DNA from: Plantago elongata
Lineage: Eukaryota > Streptophyta > Magnoliopsida > Lamiales > Plantaginaceae
Assembly (NCBI GenBank): GCA_036897095.1
Contig: JAYMSP010001440.1
Coordinates: 1 to 32,121 of the forward strand
Reading direction: 5' to 3'
Length of the DNA: 32,121 bases
The notes below the pieces were generated by a model that was not told the origin of the DNA, ran no database searches, and saw only the letters and a program-made list of their open reading frames with translations. The position numbers and the translations under genes were made by a program. This document shows positions 22,614 through 32,121 of this stretch, piece by piece (positions within the stretch are counted from its first letter, which is position 1; each line of letters begins with the position of its first letter).

Positions 22614-23483
22614 GTCTGTTTTACTCTTACCAACCCTCTTTATGTCTTTCCGTGTCTCTTTATTCATCATAATTAGATCTGTTGTTGTTTTCTTACGTTT
22701 CTGTTTACGTATTCGGTTTCTACTTTAATGTTATTTGGAAACTTTTTGTGGGTTCTGTTTTTTGGTCTATTTCTTGGTGGATCTTACTCTGTTTATAGTC
22801 TAGTCTGCATTTCTAGTAATGTGGTTCCTCTGTTCTTAGTAGCAGTCTGTAAAGGTTCAATCTTTGCTCAGTTTATTTTCACTCTGTATGGATTGCAATG
22901 TCTTTGGTTATACCTGTGTTTGGACTTTGGAGCAGAGTTATAATATGAAAAGATTTTGATTTGGTGTATCTCTGTTCCCCTTGAAATCAGAGGCAATTGT
23001 GTATATTTGTTCCAAATTTGAGATAGATTATATATAGTTATTTCTCAACTGCAATCATAAAGAATCTTAGTAAAATATTTTCAGCTAAATTGGACCTTTC
23101 TGTGTATTATTCTTTTATGGATAAGGATGTGTGCTGGTAACAGTGGGCCTTCCATCTCGTTTCTTGATTAACAAGAAGTATGAATTTATGGGAAACACTT
23201 CTTTTCCTTGTCTATATATGCTGTGATTTATTCAACTTTCCATTAAGTTTTAGGCAGAATCTTGCAAATCCTTGACTTACTAAAGGTCTGTGAAATTGTG
23301 ATTTTTTTCTGCATTGTAGCCTGATGCATGTAATAGCATGAGTGTTTCATATGTGTGATTTCTGGCTATATGTTCTCCATGGTCAGATGTGGTGTATATA
23401 ACTTTTATATACATGTTTATTGTTGATTTGGCATGCCATTTTGGACATGAAATCATCATTGTTTGATACTTTTCAGTGTGCAG
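22614..23483 (+). other. probable leader intron of the invertase gene
   Basis: ATCTTTAAG|GTCTGTTTT at 22614 is a plausible donor, and CAGTGTGCAG ending at 23483 is an acceptor 5 nt before the invertase ATG. The T-rich interval of about 870 nt contains no protein-like frame. An acceptor directly before the start codon is also seen at MAT1 in this window. Confidence 0.55.
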
Positions 23484-23488
23484 ATTGA

Positions 23489-26388
23489 ATGGAAATGGAT
23501 GGTTTAAGAGTTATTGTGGATGGCATCATCAATGGGGGAAGTGAAGGTGCAAAGGAGTTTGGACTTAAGAAGGTGGGTTCCCAATCCTCAATCCCTGAGC
23601 TTGACGACCATGATATCATGAAGTTACTCGAGAAGCCCAGATCATTCATGGAGAGGCAGAGATCATTTGACGAGAGGTCACTCAGTGAGTTATCAATTGG
23701 TTTGTCTAGGGGCTTAGACAATTACGAGAGCGCCTACTCGCCTGGGCGATCAGGGTTAGACACCCCTGCTTCCTCTGCTCGTAATTCTTTTGAGCCCCAT
23801 CCGATGGTAGCAGATGCTTGGGAAGCCCTCAGGAGGTCATTGGTGCATTTTCGAGGTCAACCTGTTGGCACGATTGCTGCTTATGACCATTCATCTGAGG
23901 AAGTCCTAAACTATGATCAGGTAAAGATGAATCCACGAATTTCTTTAAATCCACGCAAACAAAGGCATTCCATCTGCTGAAGGGGAAAATACATTAATAT
24001 CTTGTGTTATACATAGCTTGCTTTCTAATAGCATGCTACATCCTGGTATTATTAACTCTGCACCACAACGTCTTCATTTATAGATTTTGATAGTTGTGTT
24101 GCATATGCAAGATTCTCGAATTTGAAATGTAAATGACTATTGTTGGTAGATTGTTGCTGCAAGTTGCATATACCACTAAATGGATAACCGACTATACATA
24201 CATGCTAAGCAGTTTTTGTACCATATATTATTGATAAATGTTCTTAATACCTAGTAATAATGATTTTTGCCTAATTTTGGATGTAATTGACTATAGGTCT
24301 TTGTTCGAGATTTTGTCCCAAGTGCACTGGCATTTTTGATGAATGGTGAGCCTGATATAGTTAAGAATTTCCTCCTGAAGACACTTCAGCTTCAGGGGTG
24401 GGAAAAAAGAATTGATAGATTCAAACTCGGCGAGGGTGCTATGCCAGCTAGTTTCAAGGTTCTACACGATCCAGTTCGCAAGACCGATACAATTGTAGCT
24501 GATTTTGGTGAGAGTGCAATTGGAAGAGTGGCCCCAGTTGATTCTGGTTTCTGGTGGATTATTCTTCTCCGTGCCTATACCAAATCTACAGGAGACCAAA
24601 CTCTAGCTGAAACACCTGATTGCCAAAAAGGGATCAGGCTTATTCTGACTTTGTGTCTGTCTGAAGGGTTCGACACATTTCCAACATTACTCTGTGCTGA
24701 TGGTTGCTCAATGATTGATAGAAGGATGGTGAGTTAAATTCTAAATAATTACTCGAACTTTTATGTATATTAAAAAGACAGTTGCAGTTGTCACAAAAAA
24801 ACATAAGCTCCTTCTGTAATGCTGAATTTCACTTTCACTGACATAATTAAAAACAATATCATGTTAAAATATGTTTCGTTTGCCAGGGAATTTATGGATA
24901 TCCTATTGAAATTCAAGCACTCTTCTTTATGGCATTGAGATGCGCTTTACAAATGCTGAAGCCTGATGGAGAAGGGAAGGACTTCATCGAGAGAATAGTG
25001 AAGCGTTTGCATGCACTGAGTTATCACATGAGAAGCTATTTTTGGCTAGACTTCCACCAATTGAATGATATATACCGCTATAAAACCGAAGAATATTCAC
25101 ATACTGCTGTGAATAAGTTTAATGTCATTCCAGATTCCATCCCAGAATGGTTGTTCGATTTCATGCCAACACGTGGCGGTTATTTTATCGGGAATGTTAG
25201 TCCTGCCAGAATGGATTTCAGATGGTTTGCTTTAGGTAATTGTGTTGCCATCTTGTCTTCTCTTGCCACTCCTGAACAATCTTCTGCAATTATGGACCTT
25301 ATTGAATCAAGGTGGGAGGAGCTTGTTGGAGAAATGCCTTTAAAGATAAGTTACCCTGCAATTGAAAATCACGAGTGGCAAATTGTAACTGGATGTGACC
25401 CGAAGAATACAAGATGGAGTTATCATAATGGAGGATCTTGGCCAGGTTCTTGCAAACAATCCTCTCTTCATTTGCTGATATTAACGTTGAACTCTTTAGG
25501 CGCTTGTGCATCTTTTTATTGCCATAATCTTTAAAAAAAAAAAACCTTTATATAAATATCTAACTTCTATAAGCTGAATATGCTCGACTTGGGCATTTTC
25601 TATAACCTGAGATTTTGCAGAAGTCCTCAAAATTTTCTCAGAAAAGTAGATATTACGACTTTATAAGGAGTCTACAGAGTGTTTCCACATGGTATTGAAC
25701 TCGGAGATGATTTGAAAGTTAGTGTTTTGGATGTTCGATTCAGAGCAGAATTCAAATCTTGGTGGGGAGACAACTTTGCTTCTCAGCTTCGAATACTAAT
25801 TAGGTCTAGACAATAAAAACTTGAATCTGCTTTCTTTTGCAAGTTCCAAAACTATGCTAATTTCAGCTAATAATAAGTACGTGTGGAGCTGTAGCAAACA
25901 CTCTTTTAGTATGGCTGGAAAAAGAATTCACTCTTTTACCTATCTTTGCACTGAATGAATTCGCTAACCACTTGGCGTTTTTGCCCATTATGTTTATAAA
26001 GGTAGACTGGTAGACCATGTATTGGTTTATTTATCGAAAACTTTCTAACTTGAATGCTAAGTTTCATTTCATTGTTTCTATTTGGCGTGCAGTGCTATTG
26101 TGGCTGTTAACAGCTGCCTGCATCAAAACTGGACGGCCTCAAATTGCAAGACGAGCAATTGACCTTGCAGAGAGCCGGTTGCTGAAGGATAGCTGGCCTG
26201 AATATTATGATGGAAAAGTAGGGAGATTCATAGGCAAACAAGCCAGAAAGCATCAAACATGGTCCATAGCCGGATATCTGGTGGCAAAAATGATGCTGGA
26301 GGATCCCTCACATGTAGGAATGATTTCACTTGAAGAGGACAAGCTTATGAAGCCTGTGGTTAAGAGATCCTCCTCCTGGACTTGCTGA
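23489..26388 (+). CDS. CINV: cytosolic alkaline/neutral invertase (GH100)
   Basis: Hydrolyses sucrose to glucose and fructose in the cytosol at near-neutral pH, feeding hexoses to metabolism and wall synthesis. Coding exons are 23489-23920, 24297-24728, 24887-25445 and 26093-26388, giving 572 aa; Arabidopsis CINV1 is about 550 aa. The N-terminus lacks an organelle presequence and carries the group's [13 protein letters not shown] motif, then [16 protein letters not shown]. The GH100 (alpha/alpha)6 barrel follows: [40 protein letters not shown] (holding the presumed catalytic Asp), the [19 protein letters not shown] block, and [17 protein letters not shown] (region of the presumed catalytic Glu). 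No frameshift or missing block. The C-terminus ends KRSSSWTC, where CINV1 has its 14-3-3 phosphosite. The N-terminal insertion [20 protein letters not shown] is longer than in CINV1 as I remember it. Family assignment is firm; one-to-one orthology with CINV1, CINV2 or InvF is not settled. Confidence 0.93.
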
Positions 26389-27016
26389 AGAGCTTGGTGG
26401 TGGTGAATTGTGATGATGGGACGTTTAGTTACTGCGCATAGTGGATTCAAAACAAAAGTACGTATTGTTTCTTTGGGAGAATAGTTTCACTGGTATTTCT
26501 TGATAGTACGTGTACTGTTGTGTTGAGATTGATTTTGTGCAGTGTTTCATTCATTGTGTAGCAAGAATACAATCTCTATTTTGATAATAAGAATGAATTT
26601 CCATTGTTTTCTGTCAATTTTGCGCCATTATTGTTTAATCCACCTCGTTTCAGGTGTATTTTTAATTACCTGTGACTTGAGTTTCTACCATCCACACAAT
26701 ATTCTCACTGTACATGCTAAACTAGTAGTGAAATAAAATGAGATTTATAGCTCTTTAAACGTTCAGCTGCATGGTATATCAAAAGAATCCAAAATCAAAG
26801 AGAGTGCATATACGTAGAAGAAAGAACACCGCAACTGTGTTGGTCGGAACATCCCAAACATCTTATTGACTTGGCACAAGTCAGAACACCTATTAAAATA
26901 TAACTAAACAAGGAGAAAGTGAGTAAACATTAATTCCAGTACCAAAAGCTACTCATTCTTCCAAACAATAGTTGGCATTTCAAATAGCCATGCAAAAGTG
27001 TTTTAACAATAAGAAA
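26389..27016. other. 3' flanks of convergent invertase and COX7c-like genes
   Basis: The two genes end towards each other. The interval should contain both 3' UTRs; AATAA-like signals occur around 26585 and 26735 on the plus strand. No other gene, RNA or repeat was recognised. Confidence 0.6.
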
Positions 27017-28726
27017 TTATCCAGAAGCGGTCTTCTTCTGCTGAAACACAACTGCAAAAATAGGGACAGAAACACCGAAGCTGAATGCAGCAAGGACAGC
27101 AAGAGACATTTTCACTTTCTGATGCTTCATCCTGTCCAAGTTGTACATGTTCTTGGCATGAACGTAATATGGCTCATCATGACCATGTCCAGCCATCTTC
27201 TTAATGCTAGTTGAGTGAATACCTCTGTTTGCTGCAATAGAAACAAAAAGACTTACTTCGTAAATGGCAGAAGAAAGAGACATCTCTTAAAAATGCTGCT
27301 AGTCTTAACTTAAGGGCAGCAGCTACATTGAATAAACTTCTACATTCTAGACATTATTGACCATCCCAGAAGCATTTGCTGTATAATATCCGGATGAAGT
27401 TGTTTAAATTAACTCGCCCAGTTCAAGGTTTGTGTTAATCTTATGGATCAAGAAATTGATGGACAAATTGTTCGTTGATTCTCAGTACACTATTGACTTT
27501 GTTCTACGGCCGTACTTTATGAGCCTATTCACCACCAGTATAGAAATTTGCCATCATATATATATAGTATCATATAATCAATCCTACACAAACTTTCAAG
27601 GAATTTAGATCCTTGGAACTTATAAAACTTGGTCATATGCATGTAGTATACGTAGAGAAGGGCTTGTTTGCCTAGTCCAAGCAGAGTAAAATAATACTAA
27701 AAGAAAGATGAAAGATAACTATACACTCACTAAATGAAAGAGAGCTTGTTTAGACGGATGCAGCCCAACACTAACGTAGTTAATTGGATAACTGTGTGTT
27801 TATTCCTAACATGTGTTTGTGCAGAGTAGAGAAATGCACCTATCGGCTATCACTTGTGGTGTTGTGTTTCTGTTTTATTTTTAACGTATGTCTAGTCATG
27901 TAACAAAGATCTTTTTTTCCAATATAGACTATATAGATTAAATCAAAATAGGTTTCCCATTTAACAAACACCACCATCTGTTCAGCTCGCGCTATCCTCG
28001 CCCTTGCATCCACCACCGTTAGTTACCAAACTTAAACTTGTAGACATAAATTGTTTGCATCATCTAGTAATAGAATATTTTCAGTCGTTTATAGTGTTTC
28101 TACTTTGTGATGATATGACAACTGACACTACACCTATCCTTATTTATAGTCCCTTCACAGTTGGTGCCGACAAGTTTCATCCACAAGTTCAATTGGATTA
28201 GGTAAAGGCTGTGGCTCAACCAGTGTATCTCCCTATGGGAAGACAACCGGATAGAACAAGAACAATCTGTCTTCTCCATAGCTGTGAAATTATTAGCATG
28301 TCAGTATCCAGCACGGTCTTCCAATTCAGATTTTCATTCACAGCAATTCATACGGAAATATGACACAAACATATTTCCAGTAAAACTAGAGATGACTAAC
28401 CTAAATGACCATATCAAAAATTAACATCTTCACAATAATTTCAGCTCATAAAAATCGAATCAAAATCCAATTAGAAAGAAAACAGCTCATCACAATCGAA
28501 TTGAAATCCAACCAGCACTCATAGTCCTCAACATAATATAAATATGAATACCATGAAAGCTGAAGAAAGTGCAAAGGGGCGTGTGGATCGAGGGCGATAA
28601 ATAAGATTGGTATGGGCAACAGAAGCATAAATAGAGAGATTATGAACCTGATTTCTGAAGAAGCGATGGAGTGGAAGAGCTCAGGAGCTTTGAGGCACAG
28701 GATCGGAGACCGTTGTTCATCGCCAT
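27017..28726 (-). CDS. small mitochondrial inner-membrane protein, probable complex IV subunit COX7c
   Basis: Rebuilt here from two exons, complement(28648..28726) and complement(27017..27231), joined across a 1,416-nt intron (CAGAAATCAG|GTTCAT ... TATTGCAG|CAAAC). The phase closes exactly and gives 97 aa. Residues 1 to about 40 form a mitochondrial presequence: rich in Ser, Leu, Arg and Lys, no acidic residues (MAMNNGLRSCASKLLSSS, then RGIHSTSIKK). Then come a soluble part (GHGHDEPYYVHAKNMYNLDR), one membrane helix (MSLAVLAAFSFGVSVPIFAV) and a basic tail (FQQKKTASG). It matches, from memory, Arabidopsis At1g72020 in length and layout, a protein assigned to cytochrome c oxidase as COX7c. Three site II elements in the promoter, typical of respiratory-chain genes, support this. 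The gene itself is well supported; the subunit name is less certain. The first ATG was chosen; a second in-frame ATG lies two codons on. Confidence 0.8.
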
Positions 28727-29498
28727 CGCAGATTTTTGCTGCCGAGAAAGCTGGATTTGGAGATGGAAGACAAAAAGTGAGAGAATTCTTCAAACTGCTT
28801 CAGAGTCAATCGGATTGTATGTGCTAGCTTGCTGGGCTGGATTACTTTCTGGATCTGGGCCTTTATATCGAATTTCTTGCAGCCCAATGCATTATTCCGA
28901 CCGTACGGAATTATTCGACCACTAACCAATCAAAAGTTATTTAGTATACTAATACGATCACTAAGCACATATGTTCAGTACTTCGTATTGTCTAAAGAAT
29001 ACTCACATTCCATACTGATTTCGAAGTTACTTGATATACTATTTTAATATTTTAACTATCATAATCGGATGTGTGTATTTATATAACTCTTTACGATTAT
29101 TCTATTCAGATGTACGATATGGGAAAGATATGTGTGTTTGATGAACAATATATTTACAAAGGGTTGAGGACAAATTGTAAATTCGATGACAATATGTGTA
29201 CACGGATTCAAATCCAGCTCGGCTCAAAAACCCACCCTCGAGCACAACCGTGAACCGGTCCGACCATGGTCCCCCTACCGGGTAACGTGAGTTTCCAAAC
29301 AAAACCGGACCGGCAAATTCAGCAACAGTAGAAAATTTGAGAGAATCGAAAAGAAAATGGCGCTCTAAACCTTTGCCGCTATTTCGTCTGAATTGAATCG
29401 CTGCTTATTCTTATTCTTCTTCTTCTTCTCAATCTTCTCTGAGAAGAATGATTGCATTTGCAGCAAAATCAATAACCCAATAATTCCCAAACTCATCA
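28727..29498. promoter_or_regulatory. shared divergent promoter of COX7c-like and FANCM
   Basis: The two start codons point away from each other, 772 nt apart. The left third holds the site II cluster. The right third holds an inverted repeat (CCGGTCCG 29255-29262, CGGACCGG 29306-29313) and a TTC-rich leader (about 29414-29430) before FANCM. No gene inside; short frames at 28829 and 29071 have no domain content. Confidence 0.55.
28833..28886. promoter_or_regulatory. three site II (TGGGCY) elements
   Basis: TGGGCT at 28833-28838, TGGGCC at 28856-28861, and TGGGCT on the minus strand at 28881-28886. They lie about 110-160 nt upstream of the COX7c-like start. Clusters of this element, bound by TCP factors, are common in plant promoters of cytochrome c and respiratory-chain subunits. 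Confidence 0.65.
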
Positions 29499-31885
29499 AT
29501 GAATTCTACTTCCTCTGCTTTCCAAATAATAGACGATGACGACGATGTAAGTTCAATCGAACCATCACAATCCATTTCCACTTTCTAGGTCAATTCATTA
29601 TCCCAGTTTCGTTAATCTCTTCTTGCATTTGCAGGGATTTGACTGGGAAGCAGCTGTCCAAGAAATTGATCTGGCTTGCAGCAATCGGGCCCCTACTACT
29701 ACCGCACAAAACCCCACTTCCAATTCTTCTAAGCTGAATTGTAGTGTGGGAGTAGCTTCAAACCCATCTACAAGCGTTCATAAAAACGGGAACTTGAATG
29801 CGGGTTTCGCTTCGTTTCCATCTACTACTAAGCAATCAACACTTGATAGGTTTATTGGGAATTCTAGGAATAAACCCCAAGAGGAAGTGGAAGTTTATAA
29901 TAACGTTAATTACAATGTTGGAAATGGGAATGGGAATGTAAATGGTGGTGTTGTTGAGTGTGAAGGAGTTGAGGTGCCCAATGAGTTTGTCAAGATTGAT
30001 CCTGAGGCTGCTAAGACTTGGATTTATCCAGGTTGCTTTTGGTTTTCACGCATTGACATTTTCGCTTGCATCTCGTATTGATTCTGTGGTTTGGGAGCTT
30101 TTATCATTTGATTGTAATTACCATAGTCTGCCATGCTCGTGTCTGTGTGAGCAAGTGTTTTAGCCAGCACAAATGTCAATCTGGTCAGTTTTTAAGTTGA
30201 AATTTCTGTTTAAATCTCCTAACATCTCCTTTTTGTCTGGTGGTTTCAGCCAGCACAAAGCATGTATTTGAACGTACCATGTGATTTTTCTTTATGTTTT
30301 CTCTTAAATGATGCAAAAGCTCCTATGGCTGGCTCATTATGTTGTCTGAACTTGTAAGATTTACTGTTATTTGTTATTTTGGCAGTGAACATTCCTTGCC
30401 GTGATTATCAATTCTCAATCACAAAGACTGCTCTCTTTTCAAACACTCTCGTCGTGCTTCCAACAGGACTGGGGAAAACTCTTATTGCTGCTGTTGTCAT
30501 GTATAATTATTTTAGATGGTTTCCAGAAGGTAATACAAAGCTATATACTGTCAAGTACACCTTTGTCTCTTAGCATTTGTAGCAAGTGAAGTGTATCTGC
30601 ATGAGCTGTGCCGTCAGAAGTATTTTATTCTACTATAATCTTGCTATTGTAGTAAATTGTATTGTGGCAATATATCTACTACTATTTATTTTCATTGATT
30701 GAACACAAGTAAGAAGTTTTCATATCCATGGCATATGTGCAAGAATGGAAACTCGTCAATCCAGATGCATTTCTCCCAGAAAATGGATACTGTTTCTCTT
30801 TACCTTTTTCCCTTCATGTGTATGCAAAAGCAATCAGGTATAGAGTTGCTTTATGTGGATTGTTTTTCACTGGTGTTCCTTTCTGCTTCCTATTTGGAGC
30901 GGTAGATAACTTTACTGTGCTCTTATTACAAACTAAGTGTGATGAAGTTCTCTAGAAGCTTATAGAATAACTAGGGCTAAAAGATGTATGATGCTAACCC
31001 GCTGATCACTGTGTTGATTTTTTAATTATTTTTTTTTGTTATAAGTTTAATGATGGAGTCCATTTTTTACTAATGTTGACAAAAAAAATTGCATTATTGG
31101 CAGGAAAAATCGTTTTTGCAGCTCCTTCACGACCACTTGTCATGCAACAGATTGAAGCATGCCATAATATAGTTGGAATACCACAAGTAAGAAAACGGTT
31201 ACTAAAACATTAGGAGCCTCTCAGTTGTATTCTGTGTAGGTATATTTACATTTGTAGACATTTTGAGAAATTTTTCATCAAACTGATTGCAGGAGTGGAC
31301 AATTGATTTGACAGGGCAAACGAATCCTGCAAGACGGGCAGGTCTTTGGAAAGAGAAACGGGTTTTTTTTGTAACTCCACAAGTGTTGGAAAAGGACATA
31401 CATTCTGGTATGATGTATGCTTACAGCTACATACAATTTCTTTGTTAGGCTTCAGTTGTTTGGCGGATAGGATAAAGATAAATCAGCTTATCACTCTCTA
31501 GGATCCCTTTTTCTTTGCATTTGTGAATTTGTCTAGTTTTGGTAAATTGGTTCTCAAACTATCAACGGGCTATATTGATCCTTATGCAAATGTTCTTTTT
31601 CCACTGATAAAATACGAGAAGGGAAATAACACATGAACACAAGGTATATGCTAAAATGTTTTTCTTCTCCTATTGTCATTCATGATGCAGCTATGCCTAT
31701 CATATCCGGGAGATACTCTTAGAGTTACTTTTTAGCTTGGATATTGCAATGTTTCTTCTTTTCTGTAATTTATTCGTTGGGTTTATGTTGTAGGGTCGTG
31801 TTTGGTGAAGTATCTGGTTTGTTTGGTGATTGATGAAGCACATCGTGCAATGGGAAACTACGCCTACTGTATAGCTGTTCGTGAG
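29499..31885 (+). CDS. FANCM: FANCM DNA helicase/translocase, 5' part (partial)
   Basis: FANCM is a superfamily 2 translocase that remodels stalled forks and D-loops; in plants it works with MHF1/2 to suppress non-interfering meiotic crossovers. Six coding exons are visible: 29499-29546, 29635-30031, 30386-30529, 31104-31186, 31293-31407 and 31794-31885. All phases close, giving 293 residues so far. The first exon encodes 16 residues ending in an acidic run. Exon 2 has [14 protein letters not shown] and a low-complexity Asn/Gly stretch. The helicase core begins at [20 protein letters not shown]: motif I is LPTGLGKT (Lys179), motif Ia is [18 protein letters not shown] and [12 protein letters not shown] follow, and motif II is [12 protein letters not shown] (DEAH 276-279). 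The helicase motifs so far are intact. The remaining helicase and C-terminal parts lie beyond the right edge. Confidence 0.93.
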
Positions 31886-32121
31886 GTTAGGGTGGTCATT
31901 TCAAATGTTTAAAAGAATATGATCCTTGAGTTCGATTATTTAAACTTCCCAGCCAACTAACCAAGTTTTGAGCTCTCTTTCGTTTTAATATAGAAGCAGG
32001 GAGTATCTTGTGGGAGTTGTGGGGATTTTGATATCTCAACTATCAAACCCTGGCTTATCTAGAAGTAGAAACAGCTCAAAATATCAAAATACTTTGTTCT
32101 GACGAAAATTTGTGGGGTGGG
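31886..32121 (+). other. start of FANCM intron 6
   Basis: Begins GTTAGG after the exon ending in AVRE and continues without a frame resembling the next conserved helicase segment. The window ends inside this intron. Confidence 0.75.

Noticed and set aside
28612-28925. Plus-strand frames of 71 and 84 codons
   Set aside because: They overlap the antisense of the COX7c-like first exon and its promoter, and show no family signature.

Overview
This is eukaryotic nuclear DNA from a flowering plant, most likely a core eudicot. It has AT-rich intergenic DNA, short exons with GT-AG introns, leader introns, Stowaway-type MITEs and several plant-specific gene families. An asterid is plausible from the MITE ends, but the sequence cannot settle the family. 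I see no prokaryotic, viral, CRISPR or organellar material.

Layout, left to right. (1) Positions 3-98 read as the last few codons of an unrecognised plus-strand gene, followed by about 1.4 kb with no convincing gene. (2) 1478-4513, minus: an LRR receptor kinase of the CEPR2/XIP1 group (two coding exons, 982 aa), with a probable leader intron upstream. (3) About 3.3 kb intergenic with one short Stowaway-like MITE. (4) 8543-10456, plus: an intron-less MUSTANG-type domesticated Mutator transposase. (5) 11063-13601, minus: an alpha-1,4-fucosyltransferase of the FUT13 type (three exons, 407 aa). (6) 15317-17799, plus: the CDK-activating-kinase assembly factor MAT1 in its short, RING-less plant form (five coding exons, 190 aa). 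(7) About 4.7 kb of AT-rich intergenic DNA with a complete Stowaway MITE, microsatellites, a degenerate tandem duplication and a strand-asymmetric block with repeated ACATTAC. (8) 23489-26388, plus: a cytosolic alkaline/neutral invertase of the CINV type (four coding exons, 572 aa) with a TATA box and a leader intron. (9) 27017-28726, minus: a 97-aa mitochondrial membrane protein, probably complex IV subunit COX7c, rebuilt here from two exons about 1.4 kb apart. (10) 29499 to the right edge, plus: the first six coding exons of the FANCM DNA helicase; the gene runs off the window.

The genes belong to unrelated processes: peptide and nitrogen signalling, transcription or chromatin, Golgi glycosylation, TFIIH/CAK, sucrose breakdown, respiration, and DNA repair with crossover control. 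They do not form a pathway. What links them is ancestral gene order. From memory, FUT13, an invertase and the COX7c-like gene are close neighbours in Arabidopsis (At1g71990, At1g72000, At1g72020), CEPR2 is near (At1g72180), and FANCM with CINV1 (At1g35530, At1g35580) lie in what looks like the duplicated sister segment.

I did not find a clearly undescribed system. The best leads are the MUSTANG protein with Glu at both canonical catalytic Asp positions and an exact 18-codon duplication spanning its start, the invertase start region with a possible overlapping uORF, the ACATTAC-rich block, and the cysteine-free MAT1. Exon boundaries were set by hand from splice consensus, phase and protein continuity.
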